DNA of 64,000 nt from assembly GCA_038380795.1 (NCBI GenBank), contig CM076259.1, positions 60,407,938 through 60,471,937 of the forward strand, written 5' to 3'. Shown in pieces: positions 52,029 through 62,997 of this stretch. Within the stretch, counting starts at the first letter, position 1. Every line of letters starts with the position of its first letter. Made by a program: the position numbers and the translations under genes. The notes under the pieces are model-generated. The model was not told the origin of the DNA. It was given only the letters and a program-made list of their open reading frames with translations, and ran no database searches. This DNA comes from Pyrocephalus nanus. Lineage: Eukaryota; Chordata; Aves; Passeriformes; Tyrannidae.

Positions 52029-52616
52029 CTGTTGAAATGAAAAATGAAAAATGAAAAAACAAAGAACTGAAAAAAAAGTCTTTTAACATGCAAACTGAGA
52101 AATTACCTCAAGTACTCTTAATAATTAGAGGTTTAATCATACATATCCACTAGAAAAGGCTTTGAGAATTAATGATTTTTCTATTAGCATGCAAGATCAT
52201 AAATTTACTGCAGTAGCAAAAATGGCTAAAGTAATTTTTCTTTCAATTTTAACTTGAATTCTTACAATTCTTATAAAAGTATATGGAATCTTAAGTAGGA
52301 AAACTATTTAACAACTGCCTTTGAAATTGTATGTTATCCAATTACTTTTATTATGTATTCTCTAGATATAGAAAATGTGTCTCCAGAACTTAAATGCCCA
52401 AATGAGAAGAAACAGCGCTTACCTCTAGTCTTAAACTTAATCTCTCATTTTAAGTGAAAAATAAACACCCTACAAACTCTATAAATAAAAGTCTCTTAAT
52501 TATTTATAGGACTAGGCCTACTTCAGGACAACAAACACAAAAATTATCTCCCAAGAGAAATGCTCTGCTTAGTGGAATCCATACTTTGACCAAGCACTTG
52601 TAAGCAAACTACTTGC
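52029..52616 (-). other. ZC3H13: ZC3H13 last intron (GC-AG type)
   Basis: A 588-bp phase 0 intron. The donor on the minus strand is AAAAG|GCAAGT and the acceptor TTCAACAG|GGT. The coding frames on both sides fit human ZC3H13 only if the GC donor is used (NEK | GATKQ). GC donors normally need near-perfect pairing to U1, and this one has it. Nothing else is seen inside. Confidence 0.88.
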
Positions 52617-52780
52617 CTTTTCATTCTTCATCAGCTGCTTACGAATTGCAGAATCTCTCCGAAAGCACAGCGCTTTGCAGCAGGGACCCAGATTACTGAG
52701 AAGACCTGCTCTCTCTTCTTTTCGTCGAAGCGCAGCCATGTTCAGTGCTCCCAGTTCATGTTCAAAAAGGTTTTCTGCAT
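52617..52780 (-). CDS. ZC3H13: ZC3H13 penultimate coding exon
   Basis: The acceptor TTTCTAG| precedes AT-GCA-GAA-AAC, which completes an Asp codon with the previous exon. The 54 full codons include NLFEHELGALNMAAL, RRKEERAGLL, SNLGPCCKALCFRRDSAIRK and QLMKNEK. It is one of the best conserved parts of ZC3H13, and human differs at only a few sites in memory (for example AALLRK in place of AALRRK). The segment is rich in Leu with Cys pairs (GPCCKALC) and likely folds as helices within the C-terminal region that contacts MACOM partners (inference). It ends in phase 0 before a GC donor. Confidence 0.95.
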
Positions 52781-55700
52781 CTAGAAAGAATTCATGGTTG
52801 CAGAGATTAACATATACATGGTATTTCTGAACAGCAATATATAGCTATATGAAATTTCTTAAAATTTTACTATTCGTATTTCTGCCCTCTAAAAATATTG
52901 AGGTTTGGGAAGAAAGGATATTAATTTATAAAATAACATTAACAAATCCTTTGCCATTCAAAGAGAAGGATGAGTATCCTTCTATTTAGCTTCAGCACTG
53001 GAAAGCAATATTGAGACGGCAATCACTGAGAAGCCTAAAAATCAAGTGACAGGTCTGGACAGAAGACAGGGTATGATTTATGGTCAGACCTGTGTGATGG
53101 AAGAAAGGTGTTTATTGCTTGCATTAATCATAAAATAGTTTAATTTTCACTTCTCTGCAAGACATCAGATAACTGTACCAGTATCAACACAGGGTTTGTA
53201 TGACTAAACAGAAGAGAAATAGAACTATCTAGAATAATTCTTTCATATGTGGTGGATGAAACTGGAGAACAAGTCAACAGATGCTAATGAACTACTCCTT
53301 CCTACCAGCTCACCTAACGCATTTGTTGACAATACTCAAAGTGACAATCCCAAAGCACATTTACCAAGAGAAACAGTGTGCAGATAGAACAGTTCTACAA
53401 GAGATGGATCCTGAGGAGAATCTTGTTCTGCAACAAGTCTGTTTCTGTGAAATGCAGACAAAACTAAAAAGAGTGGCTGGACCACAGCTCACTGATTTAT
53501 ATCCCTCTTACAATAAACAGGAAGATTATGATACAATAGAAAGGAAAAAAAAAGGTAAGGTATGTGGCTAAGTCCAATCCAGCTGTCTCTATATAGTAAA
53601 ACTGGGAGTTCAGCAGGGAATTTAACACCTCACCAGACTTGCCAAGAAACCTGGGGAAAATACAGCATCTAAAAACACAGACTGCTGCAGCAGTTCAGCA
53701 GTATACATACAGAAGAGGACAAAGATGAATTTTTAAACCACTCAGAATTAGGATGAAGCTCAGTAAGACTAGTTTTTAAACAAGGTGAAAAGAAACAAAA
53801 AAGTTACATGCAATGAAGGGCAGGTTAAAGAGAATTGCACTGAAGTCATCAAGACAACCTCGATGGTCCATCAAAAAATGGAAATAAGTGACAAGACACA
53901 AAAAGGTCACTTCAAAGGTAACACAGACAGCTTGCAGAGTCTTCCTGGGTGCCAGATGCTTGCTGAGCATATCTGGCAAGTAAGCCTGTCCATATCCTTA
54001 GAGAAAACAATTGCATATAATAGGTAGAGGGCAAGTCAGCTACAAATCTCAGTTCCATCACATACTACAGATTTTTGTTTCCAAACAAACAAACAAAAAA
54101 AAACAATTAAAAAACCGCACCCCCAAACAACCTATCATTTCCTTTCTTTCTGCATTTCAGAGTATTACCAGAAACTTTTCATCTTCAACAGAACAAAGAT
54201 GGGAACAGCAAACTCAGGAATAAGACAGGGAAACAAATTATACCACCATGAAGAAGTCCAAAGTGAAAATGCTGCATTTTCACTGTAAAACACACTGAAC
54301 ATACCTAGCTTGAATTAATTCACTTTTTAGGGCACTGTATTTGTGCCTTTCTTTAGAATACATGTGCTGTGGCTGTGTAATCATTACACAAAGAACATTC
54401 ACCTGGCAGATTACAGAGGAAGTGCATACACTTGAAAGCCTGCTGGCAGTTCCATGTGTAGCAACTTGGGTGCACGAGACACTGCACATACCAAAGGGGC
54501 ATCAACAGAGGCACTTTAAGTCCCCCTTCCTCTCCTGAACAAAGTTCTTCTGAATCCAAGTACACTTAAGACAGTCCAGCAGCAGCACTGGAGAGCCTCC
54601 TATTACCATAAGGACTTTGTTTATTTCTAGAGAAGCATGCAAGGACTGCAGAGATTATTTCAGGTATCATTTTAAACAGCCAGGTACAGTGATTCTGCAG
54701 TGCAGTTGCTGTTGCAAGGAATCCCTGCTAAGAAGGGTTCAATTATAAAGCAAAATTAGAGCTTACAGGGAGAGAGAGAGACATAGTTCACACCTTTACT
54801 ATATCAGTTTGTATACTCAGGAAGACTCAATACTTATTGACTTGAGAAAAAAAAAGTAGAAGCAGTAGCAACAGCCCAGGATTAACAGTTATACAATTTA
54901 AATGGCTCAAAGAAGCAGTGGCATTGATGGAGATTAGCAGGGTTAGGAGAAGTTTTGGGTTAGTTGTTTTTTTGGTTTTGTTTTTTTTTTTTTTTTTTCC
55001 CCACTTATCTGAGACTATGAGGTTAACAAGACAACTGCATGAAGAATAATGTAAAGAACTGAAAGTTATTGTTTCAAATTAAGAACTAGAATTTACAGCG
55101 TAAAAAAAAATCAAAACAATACGAGCTCCAGAGATACTATTATTTATAAACCATAATATTCTAACATTTAAATCATGCAATAATTTGCACAGAGATCTTA
55201 GAGAAAGCAAATATTTCATACCCCTAAAAAAACCATTCTACCACGCAAGTTGTGGCAAGCAGCTCAATTGTTTCCAGTGATGCAAAGAGAAAAATCAATA
55301 TTCTTTCTCATGCAAAAGTCCTGCTTACACTAGAGAATAGTAGTAAGCAGCAGTGGTATAATTCATGTCCATCACATCTCTTACGCATGTCTTAATGACA
55401 CACACTTTGTCCAAATTCTAAACCCGTGTATTGAATTTCCCACTTCTAGCAGAGGTATAATATACACATTTCACTTAGTGCTTTCATTCTGACCCCAAAC
55501 CCCCTATCTATGAATTCTAGAGAGATCCTCAGAATAAAAATAAGATGACAGGCAGTAGACCTTCAGAGAAAATAAGAAATTTTACTTTTTTTTGTTGACA
55601 TTACTATTGGTTCATTGAAAAAGATATTTAGCTCTCTAAAACACTACTGACACACTTTGGGCTAGGGAAGCATGAATGGTCTCACAAAAAGAATATTCCA

Positions 55701-55922
55701 CTAAGATTTTTCGTTTTGGTTATTAGTCTAGACCTCCTCACCACTGCTGGAGTGCAAACACTAATTTGACTGACACGCTGCTGTATTACATCCTGTAATT
55801 TTCACACAATACTCATTATACACTTTCTATAGTCTATGAAACCTAAAATAATGAACTAATGCACATTTCATTAGGACTTTTTCACTAAGCACAAAAGACA
55901 GTTTAATCATTGCAGAAATTAC
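52781..55922 (-). other. ZC3H13: ZC3H13 intron between the E and F coding exons of this window
   Basis: A 3142-bp intron with donor AAAG|GTAATT and acceptor TTTCTAG. It contains simple T and A runs, including 18 T at 54981-54998, and an AAAC run near 54080. The plus frame 53281-53571 is antisense and unrecognised. No repeat family is identified. Confidence 0.85.
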
Positions 55923-56123
55923 CTTTAGGTTTTTCTAACACTCTCTGGCAAGTCTCTTTTATTTTGCTGAAGAGCTCTGGTCCTGCCAATCGCTTGGAAA
56001 TGCCAACTCTCAACATAACAGCACCTGGTGTGAATTTTAAAAGAGCAGCCCCAGGCTCACGTGGTTCTTTTGGTTGCTTTGGCATAAGACTGGACCAGTC
56101 TACATCTATAACATCCACTGGAT
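55923..56123 (-). CDS. ZC3H13: ZC3H13 coding exon (DVIDVDW segment)
   Basis: The acceptor TTTGCAG| at 56124 is followed by AT-CCA-GTG, completing Asp. The 66 full codons read PVDVIDVDWSSLMPKQPKEP, then GAALLKFTPGAVMLRVGISK, RLAGPELFSKIKETCQRVLE and KPK, with the last G of the exon joining the next exon. This matches human ZC3H13 closely. The DVIDVDWS motif followed by a Pro/Lys linker and an amphipathic 'FSKIKETCQRVLEK' helix marks the conserved C-terminal module. The donor is AAAG|GTAATT, and both boundaries are phase 1. Confidence 0.95.
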
Positions 56124-56858
56124 CTGCAAAGATATTGACAGAGAATAAGTTATCACATCATCACTCCTTTACCACAGTTGATTAATTTCACATGCTGTGT
56201 GTGTGTGTACATCACTGCCTCCTAAAAGAAATATATACTAGATGAACATTGTTTTAGTTCTCTTGGACTCTGAAGGTAAAAATACCAAAACTCACTTAGA
56301 CAGGTGGAAAAAAGGAGCATAAAAAAATAAACCTTCATGGATTAAAAAAAAACAAACCAAACAAACCAACCCTAACATCTGCTTAATTTTTATTGTAGGC
56401 CCTTTGTGAAAGGCTGCTTGGGCCCTGCTTAGCCTGCAGATTTGGACATAGCATTGACATGTTCACAGAAGTTACAGTACAACTAAACACGCTAGGACAA
56501 ATTCAAATTAAATGCTTAAAAATCTAGTTAGTATTTCAACTCTCGATGCAGGATTTTTTTTTTTTCAAAAGAAATATATGCTATTTATTGAATAACCACA
56601 CAATTGTGCTTCTCTAGTACATTTATCATAGAAAATACGAACACCGATCATATAGCCCAGATTCCCCAACTGAATTTAGGACAATTAGAAGATTCCGTGC
56701 TTCCCAATGCATTTGGAAAACATTCAAGCACAGACAGAATCTGATCATAAACTGCACTCCTAATTCAGAAATACTGTCAACATCACAACAGCATTATATG
56801 CCAACTGATCTATTCTTTCTATTCAAGTAATTATAAAGGGGGGTTGATATACTTTTAC
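56124..56858 (-). other. ZC3H13: ZC3H13 intron between coding exons D and E
   Basis: A 735-bp intron with donor CCTG|GTAAAA and acceptor TTTGCAG. The donor is weaker than its neighbours beyond the GTAA. A 12-bp T run sits near 56553. Nothing else is recognised. Confidence 0.88.
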
Positions 56859-57008
56859 CAGGCATCTTCTCATCCTCCTGTTGATCCTCACGCTTTTCAG
56901 CATCCCCTGCCAGAATTTCATCCAGTTCATCATCACTGATTGGCTCGTATTCTCCAGCACCAGAACCCAGTGACTGTACATCATTAGTCTTTGTTTCATC
57001 CTCTCCTC
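56859..57008 (-). CDS. ZC3H13: ZC3H13 coding exon (acidic EPISDDELDEIL segment)
   Basis: The minus-strand frame gives GEDETKTNDVQSLGSGAGEY, EPISDDELDEILAGDAEKRE and DQQEDEKMP. It is strongly acidic and nearly identical to human ZC3H13, where GAGEGYEP is seen as GAGEYEP here. The acidic stretch contrasts with the Arg-rich exon before it. The acceptor is a tandem TAG-GAG: use of the TAG starts the exon at 57008 and adds a Gly (EGGEDE), while use of the GAG starts it at 57005 (EGEDE). The upstream TAG is annotated because GAG acceptors are rarely preferred. The donor CCTG|GTAAAA ends it. Confidence 0.94.
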
Positions 57009-58632
57009 CTACAGAGATACATACTGTCACTTTAGAGCAATCATATTTGTTTTCTAAACACACTTTAAGCTGCCTGAAGACAAAAAGGTTTAGCAAACTA
57101 AACGGTTAGCTTTTAGGGGCAAATATATTCAAAATAAAAACAGGTATTAACTCAGAAGTTATTTCTCCCATACACAACGTGGCAGTTTGAATTTTATGTA
57201 CATCAGTAATTTTTTTTGGTGCAGTACTAGTCAAATTGCACACAGATGGCCATATTCACAAGAAATATGTTGATTATCCGGTATCTGACACGTAATTTAT
57301 AATACAAATCTAAGTTAGTGCCACAAAGTCTTTCAGATTAATCTGAATTCAGGATTCAGTCCCACGACACTAGAAATAACAAAACTCCAAACTACAGAAA
57401 GGTAAGAGATATCCTGAATCATGCACAGTTTTTAGACTCTTCGTGGCAGTCACAAAAAGAGCTTTTAAGCCATGACAAACTTCCTCTAGTTGTTGTTATC
57501 CTCCCATCCATCCACACATTCTATCTATACACAGACACCAGTGCTGTATGTGGAAACGTTCCTAAAGACTTTTGAACACAAGACACTCAAACACTGTATT
57601 TTACAGTTCACAAGAAGAACATCTGAAGGCATTCTGTCACCTCCAAGACTGAAAGATCTGACTCAAGCATTCAAAAATCCTATTGTTCTAAACTCAGGCT
57701 TTCCTATGCTTTTGTACCATGGTACTGGCAAGGAGCTGTGCCACACAAACTGGACAGAAATTACGAGGATCCTCCCCTGTGGATGATTGTTCTAATATCT
57801 TCCATCTCCCTTAGCCAGAAGGGAGCCTGCTTCCATTTTAAGTTCCTCCCCCTGCTTTTTTTTTTGGCTTGCCTTCATAAAAGCTACAGAGGGAGAAGAA
57901 AAATATCACCTCAACTAACCTAAAAATCAGCACAGAAAAAGCAAATAAAAGACGTGCTAGCAGAGCATAAATTAACTACTCAGACCACCTGGCAATGATT
58001 TGGAGGAAGCATATAGCGTCTTACTCATTATTTAAGCCCATTCCCAGAGCAAACACATTAAGGTTCAAAACATTACAGTAATTTTATTATATCCTGACAC
58101 ATTTAGCTAGAATATATACTATAGTAATTCATCCAAGTAAATACCAGATACCTCCTTAACATCATCAGATTTGGAAACTGTATTTAGTTTTCTAACAAGT
58201 TTTTCCTTTTTTTAGAAAGGACAATAAGGTGATCTGCACCAGATTTCATTTTGTGTCTTAGAACTTGAAATAATCGCTGACTGTATGATCCATCTTCTGC
58301 ATCTACACTGATCTACCAGATACACTAACTCACCAGTACTACCTGTTTAAACATTAAAACATTTAAACATTAAAAAATTTAGTGTACTGAGCAATTAAAA
58401 ATAATAATTCATAATTGTCAAGTAAATAAAAACTTTGATTTTTGAGTCAAAGTTTGATAATTTCTGGATTATAATCCTATCATTACCTTTACCACTCCTT
58501 AGTGGAGATATACTTTCATATTAATTCTGCATTAAAAACTCAGCACACTACTCAGCTAAAAGGAGCAATGTAAACAAGAGTTACAAACTAATGAAAGACA
58601 GTGAAGTACACTAAATCTTAGAAAATCATAAA

Positions 58633-58650
58633 CATGCTATATATAGCATG
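58633..58650. repeat. 18-bp perfect palindrome
   Basis: CATGCTATATATAGCATG, perfectly self-complementary, with an AT-alternating centre. It is intronic and no function is assigned. Confidence 0.7.
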
Positions 58651-58786
58651 CTTTAATAAAACAGAATGCCATCTCATATTTTACAAGCGATATTTTTCTA
58701 AAAAAACCCCCCAAACATCCTAAATATGCCATAACTTTCTGCAGATCAATTTTCAGAGAATTTAGAACACAATTTTTGAAAAACAG

Positions 58787-58826
58787 ACAAAAGAATACAC
58801 ATTAAAACAAAAGAATACACATTAAA
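58787..58826. repeat. Perfect 2 x 20-bp tandem duplication
   Basis: The unit ACAAAAGAATACACATTAAA occurs twice without mismatch, so the duplication is recent. It is in a ZC3H13 intron. Confidence 0.85.
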
Positions 58827-60029
58827 ACTCTCAGAAGTCTGTTGAAAGGCTAGACCTAAGAACACATTTAACATCCACAGCCTGTTTAGCTACAGGTGCC
58901 CTTTTGGAAACAGGTGATGTATATCTAAGCATAGCCTTTCATTATCTCTTTTCTGAAGCTATCACATTGTACTCTCAGCTTTACTCATATACCACTCCTT
59001 TCCTCTAGCTTAAAAATAGTTGATCTGTCTATTATGGCAAGACAGAGCAGACTTTTCCAGGTTCACTCCAAATACTATCTTTGTCAAGTGCTTCCACTCC
59101 ATAGATAATCTCCACAAGTGCAATCTTCTCAATTGTACTGGTCAACCCTAATGACCACTTTGTGAGTACTCATGAAGGAGACACAAGTAACAAATATTCC
59201 TCATCACCCTCTTGAGATAGCGTTTAACTGCCCAAATTAACAACTAACACTACAGATAATTCTTATTAAGAATGCAAACACAATGAGCATAACCATACCA
59301 TATACCAGTGACTCTGGGTTTAGACTAGTTTCTTTTTTGTTGTTGATATGGGTTAGAAGTACTTCCCAACTCCCTATCCATGCAGAAATCAAGCTTCTAA
59401 TCCATGTGACAAACTCTTAGAATCTGTCACTTGTTTGCCCCTTACATACTTTATTTGTCAATCCTAAGCACATCTTCCACAGGATCACTAGGGCCAGCAA
59501 ACTGAAGCCACATTTACCTCAGAAAAGCTATTTTTGGACTGCTGTGCCACGCCATACATATGTTTCACCTACTAATCAGACAACAATTTCTATGATAATA
59601 GGGTTCTGTACAAAAAAGCCCCAAAGAACAGTTTCAAGTCAACACTTTTTTCCTTCGCTTTTTACCTATCACTTCTAAAATGAGAAATAGATCGTACAAT
59701 GACATAACAAGGCAATCAAATGTTCATGGCATCCTTTAGCAAACTGCCTATTCAGAAACATTATACCTTGGTGAAATTACGTCTTAGATAACTTATGCTT
59801 CTTTTCCTCAAGACTTCTTTAGAAATTAACAGACAACACTAACAACAATTAACACTATGGAAGACGCTCATCACATTTCTTTCTTATTGTGTCTGCTTCC
59901 ACAGCAGAGAAGCTGAAGCCAACAAACCTTTGAGTAGAAAATTATTCTAATATAGCTCAGTTCAGCACAATGCTAAAAGAGAAAGAATAAAACATTTGTC
60001 AGCCTGGGTTCTTTCCCAGAATATCTCAC

Positions 60030-60539
60030 CTTCTAAACTCTCTACCTTTTCGGCCTCATTTCCATCTTCAAAACCTTGTAAAGGTCCTAAATCCTTGTCT
60101 GTTTTTTCCTTCTCTGAAGCTGCTGAATCCCGACAAACTCCATCAAACTCCTTTTCGTGATCTCTGTCCATTTTTGTTTCACTATGCTTTGTCGACTCCT
60201 TTTGAGAGGAGATGTCAAGAGTTCTCTCTCTCTCTCTTTCAGCAGTATCAGGTAGTTGTCTGTCTCTCTCTCTCTCCAGCTCCCGTCTTTTCTCCCTCTC
60301 TCTCTCTCGCTCTCTGAGTCTCTCTCGTTCCCGGCTCCTTGGCCAGTCTTTGTCAATATCTCGGTCCCAGTCTCTCTGTCTCCCCTCTCTCCTGTCTCTC
60401 TCTCGTTCTCGATCATGGTCATGTCGATCTCGGTCCTGAAGCCTTTCCCTGCTATCAAAGGACCCCGATCTGGAATGGACCTGACGATCTGATTCGGGAG
60501 AACTTCTTCTTGAACTGTGGCTTCTTGAATCTTGACGAT
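60030..60539 (-). CDS. ZC3H13: ZC3H13 coding exon (Arg/Glu/Asp repeat region)
   Basis: After the acceptor TATCCAG| the exon completes Asp and runs 169 full codons. It opens RQDSRSHSSRRSSPESDRQV, continues through an RD/RE/ER-rich block (for example RERERLREREREREKRRELE), and closes DLGPLQGFEDGNEAEKVESL-E. The RS- and RE-dipeptide composition is the hallmark of ZC3H13 and of splicing-speckle proteins, and fits a disordered nuclear scaffold. The DNA is a long purine-rich stretch on the sense strand, with pure (AG)n at 60223-60239, so the opposite frame gives spurious Ser/Leu-rich ORFs. The donor GAAG|GTGAGA leaves one base (phase 1). Human similarity is clear in DKDWPR and GFED. Confidence 0.95.
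60223..60239. repeat. (CT)n/(AG)n tract within ZC3H13 coding exon
   Basis: A short pure CT run on the plus strand encodes an ERERER-type stretch on the minus strand. It is a likely site of in-frame length variation. Confidence 0.75.
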
Positions 60540-61509
60540 CTGGATAAAATATTTTGAATATAAGCATGACTATGACACATAAATGTAATACCATTTCACT
60601 AGACCAAAGCATTTTAAATATTCAAGTATGAAAGTATATTTCTCAAAAATATCATCTTCAAATTAATAATGCTTTCAGACTGCCTACAGATTTAGCATCA
60701 CTTAAACATAAGGTGACTTCTCCCAGTTCCAAAAAAAGAATTGCAGTGGCTACTTTCTACTATGACAGAAGCCAAACTGAAGGTACACATTCTTAACTCA
60801 GAAATTCAGGCCCGGAAAAAAAAAATCATCTCAAAATTCATATTTTTCAAAACATGTCTTCTAAAAGCTAGGAATGCCTTAGTTAGCAAATTACGAATTC
60901 AGAAAAACAATTTTAGGCATGTAACCATGAGGAGAACAGAGAGTAGAAATGCTTTAGAAGAAAGATATTTCCCTAGTGATGCTGTTTAAATTTTAAAATA
61001 TTTTACCTATTTTTTTACATGAAGTGCACAAATAAAACAAGTCAACTGTCATTATTTTGGTTTGCAACAAAGATGATTTCCATGGGCATTGAAAGTGTGC
61101 CTAACAAGAACCATGACAGATTTACCTGATTTTGCATAATTCAGGAAATTCCATATAAAAATTAATGCTAATAATGAATTTAGGCACATAATTCAGACAA
61201 TAAAACTACCTCAGTGTTCTGTTAGCACAAGCATTTTCTCTTTCCATGAGGTTTTTTGTCCTACAAATTACTTTATCCCCCAGACAGAATGAACTGAATC
61301 TGAGTCAGTGTTTTGGTATAAACAAAATGGTAATCCTGCCTGCTGAGGATCAGTTTTTCAAATGTGGTAACACTTTCAGGACTCTTAATTCATTCAGTTT
61401 TACAGTGAATGGCACCTCCCTCTCTGTCACACTAATTAGAGCCAGGCAAGAATGATTTAGGATTTGTACACAGAATGATAGTCAGTCTCACTAAAATGTA
61501 TCTTATTAC
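60540..61509 (-). other. ZC3H13: ZC3H13 intron between coding exons B and C
   Basis: A 970-bp intron with donor TTCAG|GTAATA and acceptor TATCCAG. Nothing recognisable is inside. If it is not removed, the frame stops 17 codons into the intron. Confidence 0.88.
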
Positions 61510-62526
61510 CTGAAGATGTGCTGCGACTGGGTTCCCCTCGTTTCAACTGATCAATTCTAGACTTCCGTTCAGTGATTTCCAAGTTTTTCTTTTCTCTGTC
61601 CCTGTCCCTATCTCTGTCTCTAGAGCTACTGTGCAGGATCCTCTTCCGTCCAGTCTGGTCATCTCCACTGCGATGCGCTGACTCATTGGAAGGGGATCTA
61701 AGCCTGCTCGAGGCATGGCTCCGATTGCTACCAAGGCTGCTGCTGCGCTTCTGATCCACAGGTTTACGGTGTGGTCCATCCTCTATAGTAACATGAGGGG
61801 CTTCCACCTTTTCTCCCCTCGTCCTGTGACTTTTTCTATGGGAATCATCAGTGCTTCTTTCTGGAACAACAATGTCACCACGTTCAGGAACATCTTCATC
61901 TGACCAGTCACTAAATGTTGTATCTTCTCTTTTTGTGGGGACTTCTGCCACAGCTTTCTCAGGTGGTGCTTCAACCAATTCATCTTTAGTTACAGGAGGG
62001 GTCCTTGGACCTTTTTTCTTTTTATGGTGTGGAACAATTTCTTCATCAGAAACTTCTGAATCACCCTTGGATCTCTTCCGCTTTTTCTCTACATTTTTCC
62101 TTTTTTGACCTTTCTTGGGTGAAAAAACCTGGCTTTCCTCAGTTGTTGATTCATTAGCGTACCTTTCCACCCCACTGTCATCATCTTTCTTCTTCTTTGT
62201 GGCCTTTTTCTGTACCTTAGACTTCTTCTTGCTGTCATCATGCATTCTATCAGAAGCATCTCTTTCTTCAGAGGGACGGTGTCCAAGATTTTCCTGAACC
62301 CTGGACCGGGAGCCTTCTGAAGCATCTGGTTGTTCTCTTTGCTTATCTGCTGAAGAAACTCTTTCTTTAAACTCTGGTTCTTCATAACGCCGGGAACTTT
62401 CCTTTCTGTCCGATTTTCGCTCTTCTTCTTTCCAGCGACTCTGCCGCTCTTCTGTAACATGAGAGGGGCTCAGTGACCGGGATTCCTGTGGCCGCACAAC
62501 CTGGCTCAGAAGTCTGTGCTTTTCAT
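61510..62526 (-). CDS. ZC3H13: ZC3H13 large coding exon (Lys-rich and SR-like region)
   Basis: A 1017-bp exon after the acceptor TTTTGTAG|, completing Asn and then EKHRLLSQVVRPQESRSL. It has 338 full codons. Landmarks in order: RWKEEERK; KKKSKVQKKATKKKKDDD and KKGQKRKNVEKKRKRSKGD (basic, nuclear-localisation-like); KKKKGPRTPP; FSDWSDEDVPERGD; APHVTIEDGPHRKP; SSSLGSNRSHASSRLRSPSN; a DRDRDRDR run; and SRIDQLKRGEPSRSTSS. The order matches human ZC3H13 throughout. Between DEDVP and SHRK only about a dozen residues are present, where I recall a long Ala/Thr/Pro/Ser-rich insert in human. The region is largely disordered and charged, as expected for the scaffold. The donor TTCAG|GTAATA leaves one base (phase 1). 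Confidence 0.96.
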
Positions 62527-62893
62527 CTACAAAATGTGAAAAAGAATGTACTTCTATTGTGTAGGAAGGAGAACGTGTGAGCATTTGGTGTCAATTAAAA
62601 CATATAATCCATTACTTCAGTGAGATTTTTAAAATTTTTCTACTGCCCCAGTAACAGACTATTTCCATTTTGCTAAACATGCATCTTAAACAGCGGATGT
62701 GGAAGTCACTATCACTTGACAGACACAACACATAACAACAAAATAAAAGACAAAAAAAGATTCAGAAAAATGGTAGTTCTCATAAAAATATGGGGAGGAC
62801 ACTTACAAAAACTTTCCTCATGTTTTTCTATTTCAGATTGCAAGACACAGAGTAAGCTGGATCCAGCTGCAGAGACAGCCCACTCCCACTTAC
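62527..62893 (-). other. ZC3H13: ZC3H13 intron between coding exons A and B
   Basis: A 367-bp intron with a strong donor AAAA|GTAAGT and acceptor TTTTGTAG. The reading frame of the upstream exon stays open into the intron for some distance; I regard this as chance. Confidence 0.9.
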
Positions 62894-62997
62894 TTTTATC
62901 ATCTCCACTGTTGTAAGCATCACTATCAGGAGAGTGATCACGGCGACGTTTGGGTGACTGACGAGGACTTGGACTGCTTTCGTTTCTGTGACGCTTC
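62894..62997 (-). CDS. ZC3H13: ZC3H13 coding exon (RS/SP-rich), first of the window on this strand
   Basis: The acceptor GTTCTGCAG| is followed by one base completing an Arg codon, then KRHRNESSPSPRQSPKRRRD and HSPDSDAYNSGDDK. The last base joins the next exon to give Asn. The 34 full codons match human ZC3H13 almost fully (SSPSPRRSPKRRREHSPDSDTYNSGDDK in pieces). The SP and RRR elements fit phosphorylatable, disordered nuclear sequence. The donor is AAAA|GTAAGT. Upstream exons, including the CCCH zinc finger that names the protein, lie beyond 64000. Confidence 0.94.

Larger units (their letters stand above)
57009..60029 (-). other. ZC3H13: ZC3H13 intron between coding exons C and D
   Basis: A 3021-bp intron with donor GAAG|GTGAGA and acceptor CTCTGTAG (alternative +3 GAG). 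It holds a perfect 20-bp tandem duplication at 58787-58826 and an 18-bp perfect palindrome at 58633-58650. No other exon or repeat family is seen. Confidence 0.86.

Noticed and set aside
53281..53571. 96-codon plus frame in a ZC3H13 intron
   Set aside because: It is antisense to the gene, with no recognised similarity and no splice or promoter support.
60212..60557. Ser/Leu-rich plus-strand frames
   Set aside because: They are shadows of the ZC3H13 Arg/Glu coding repeat on the other strand.
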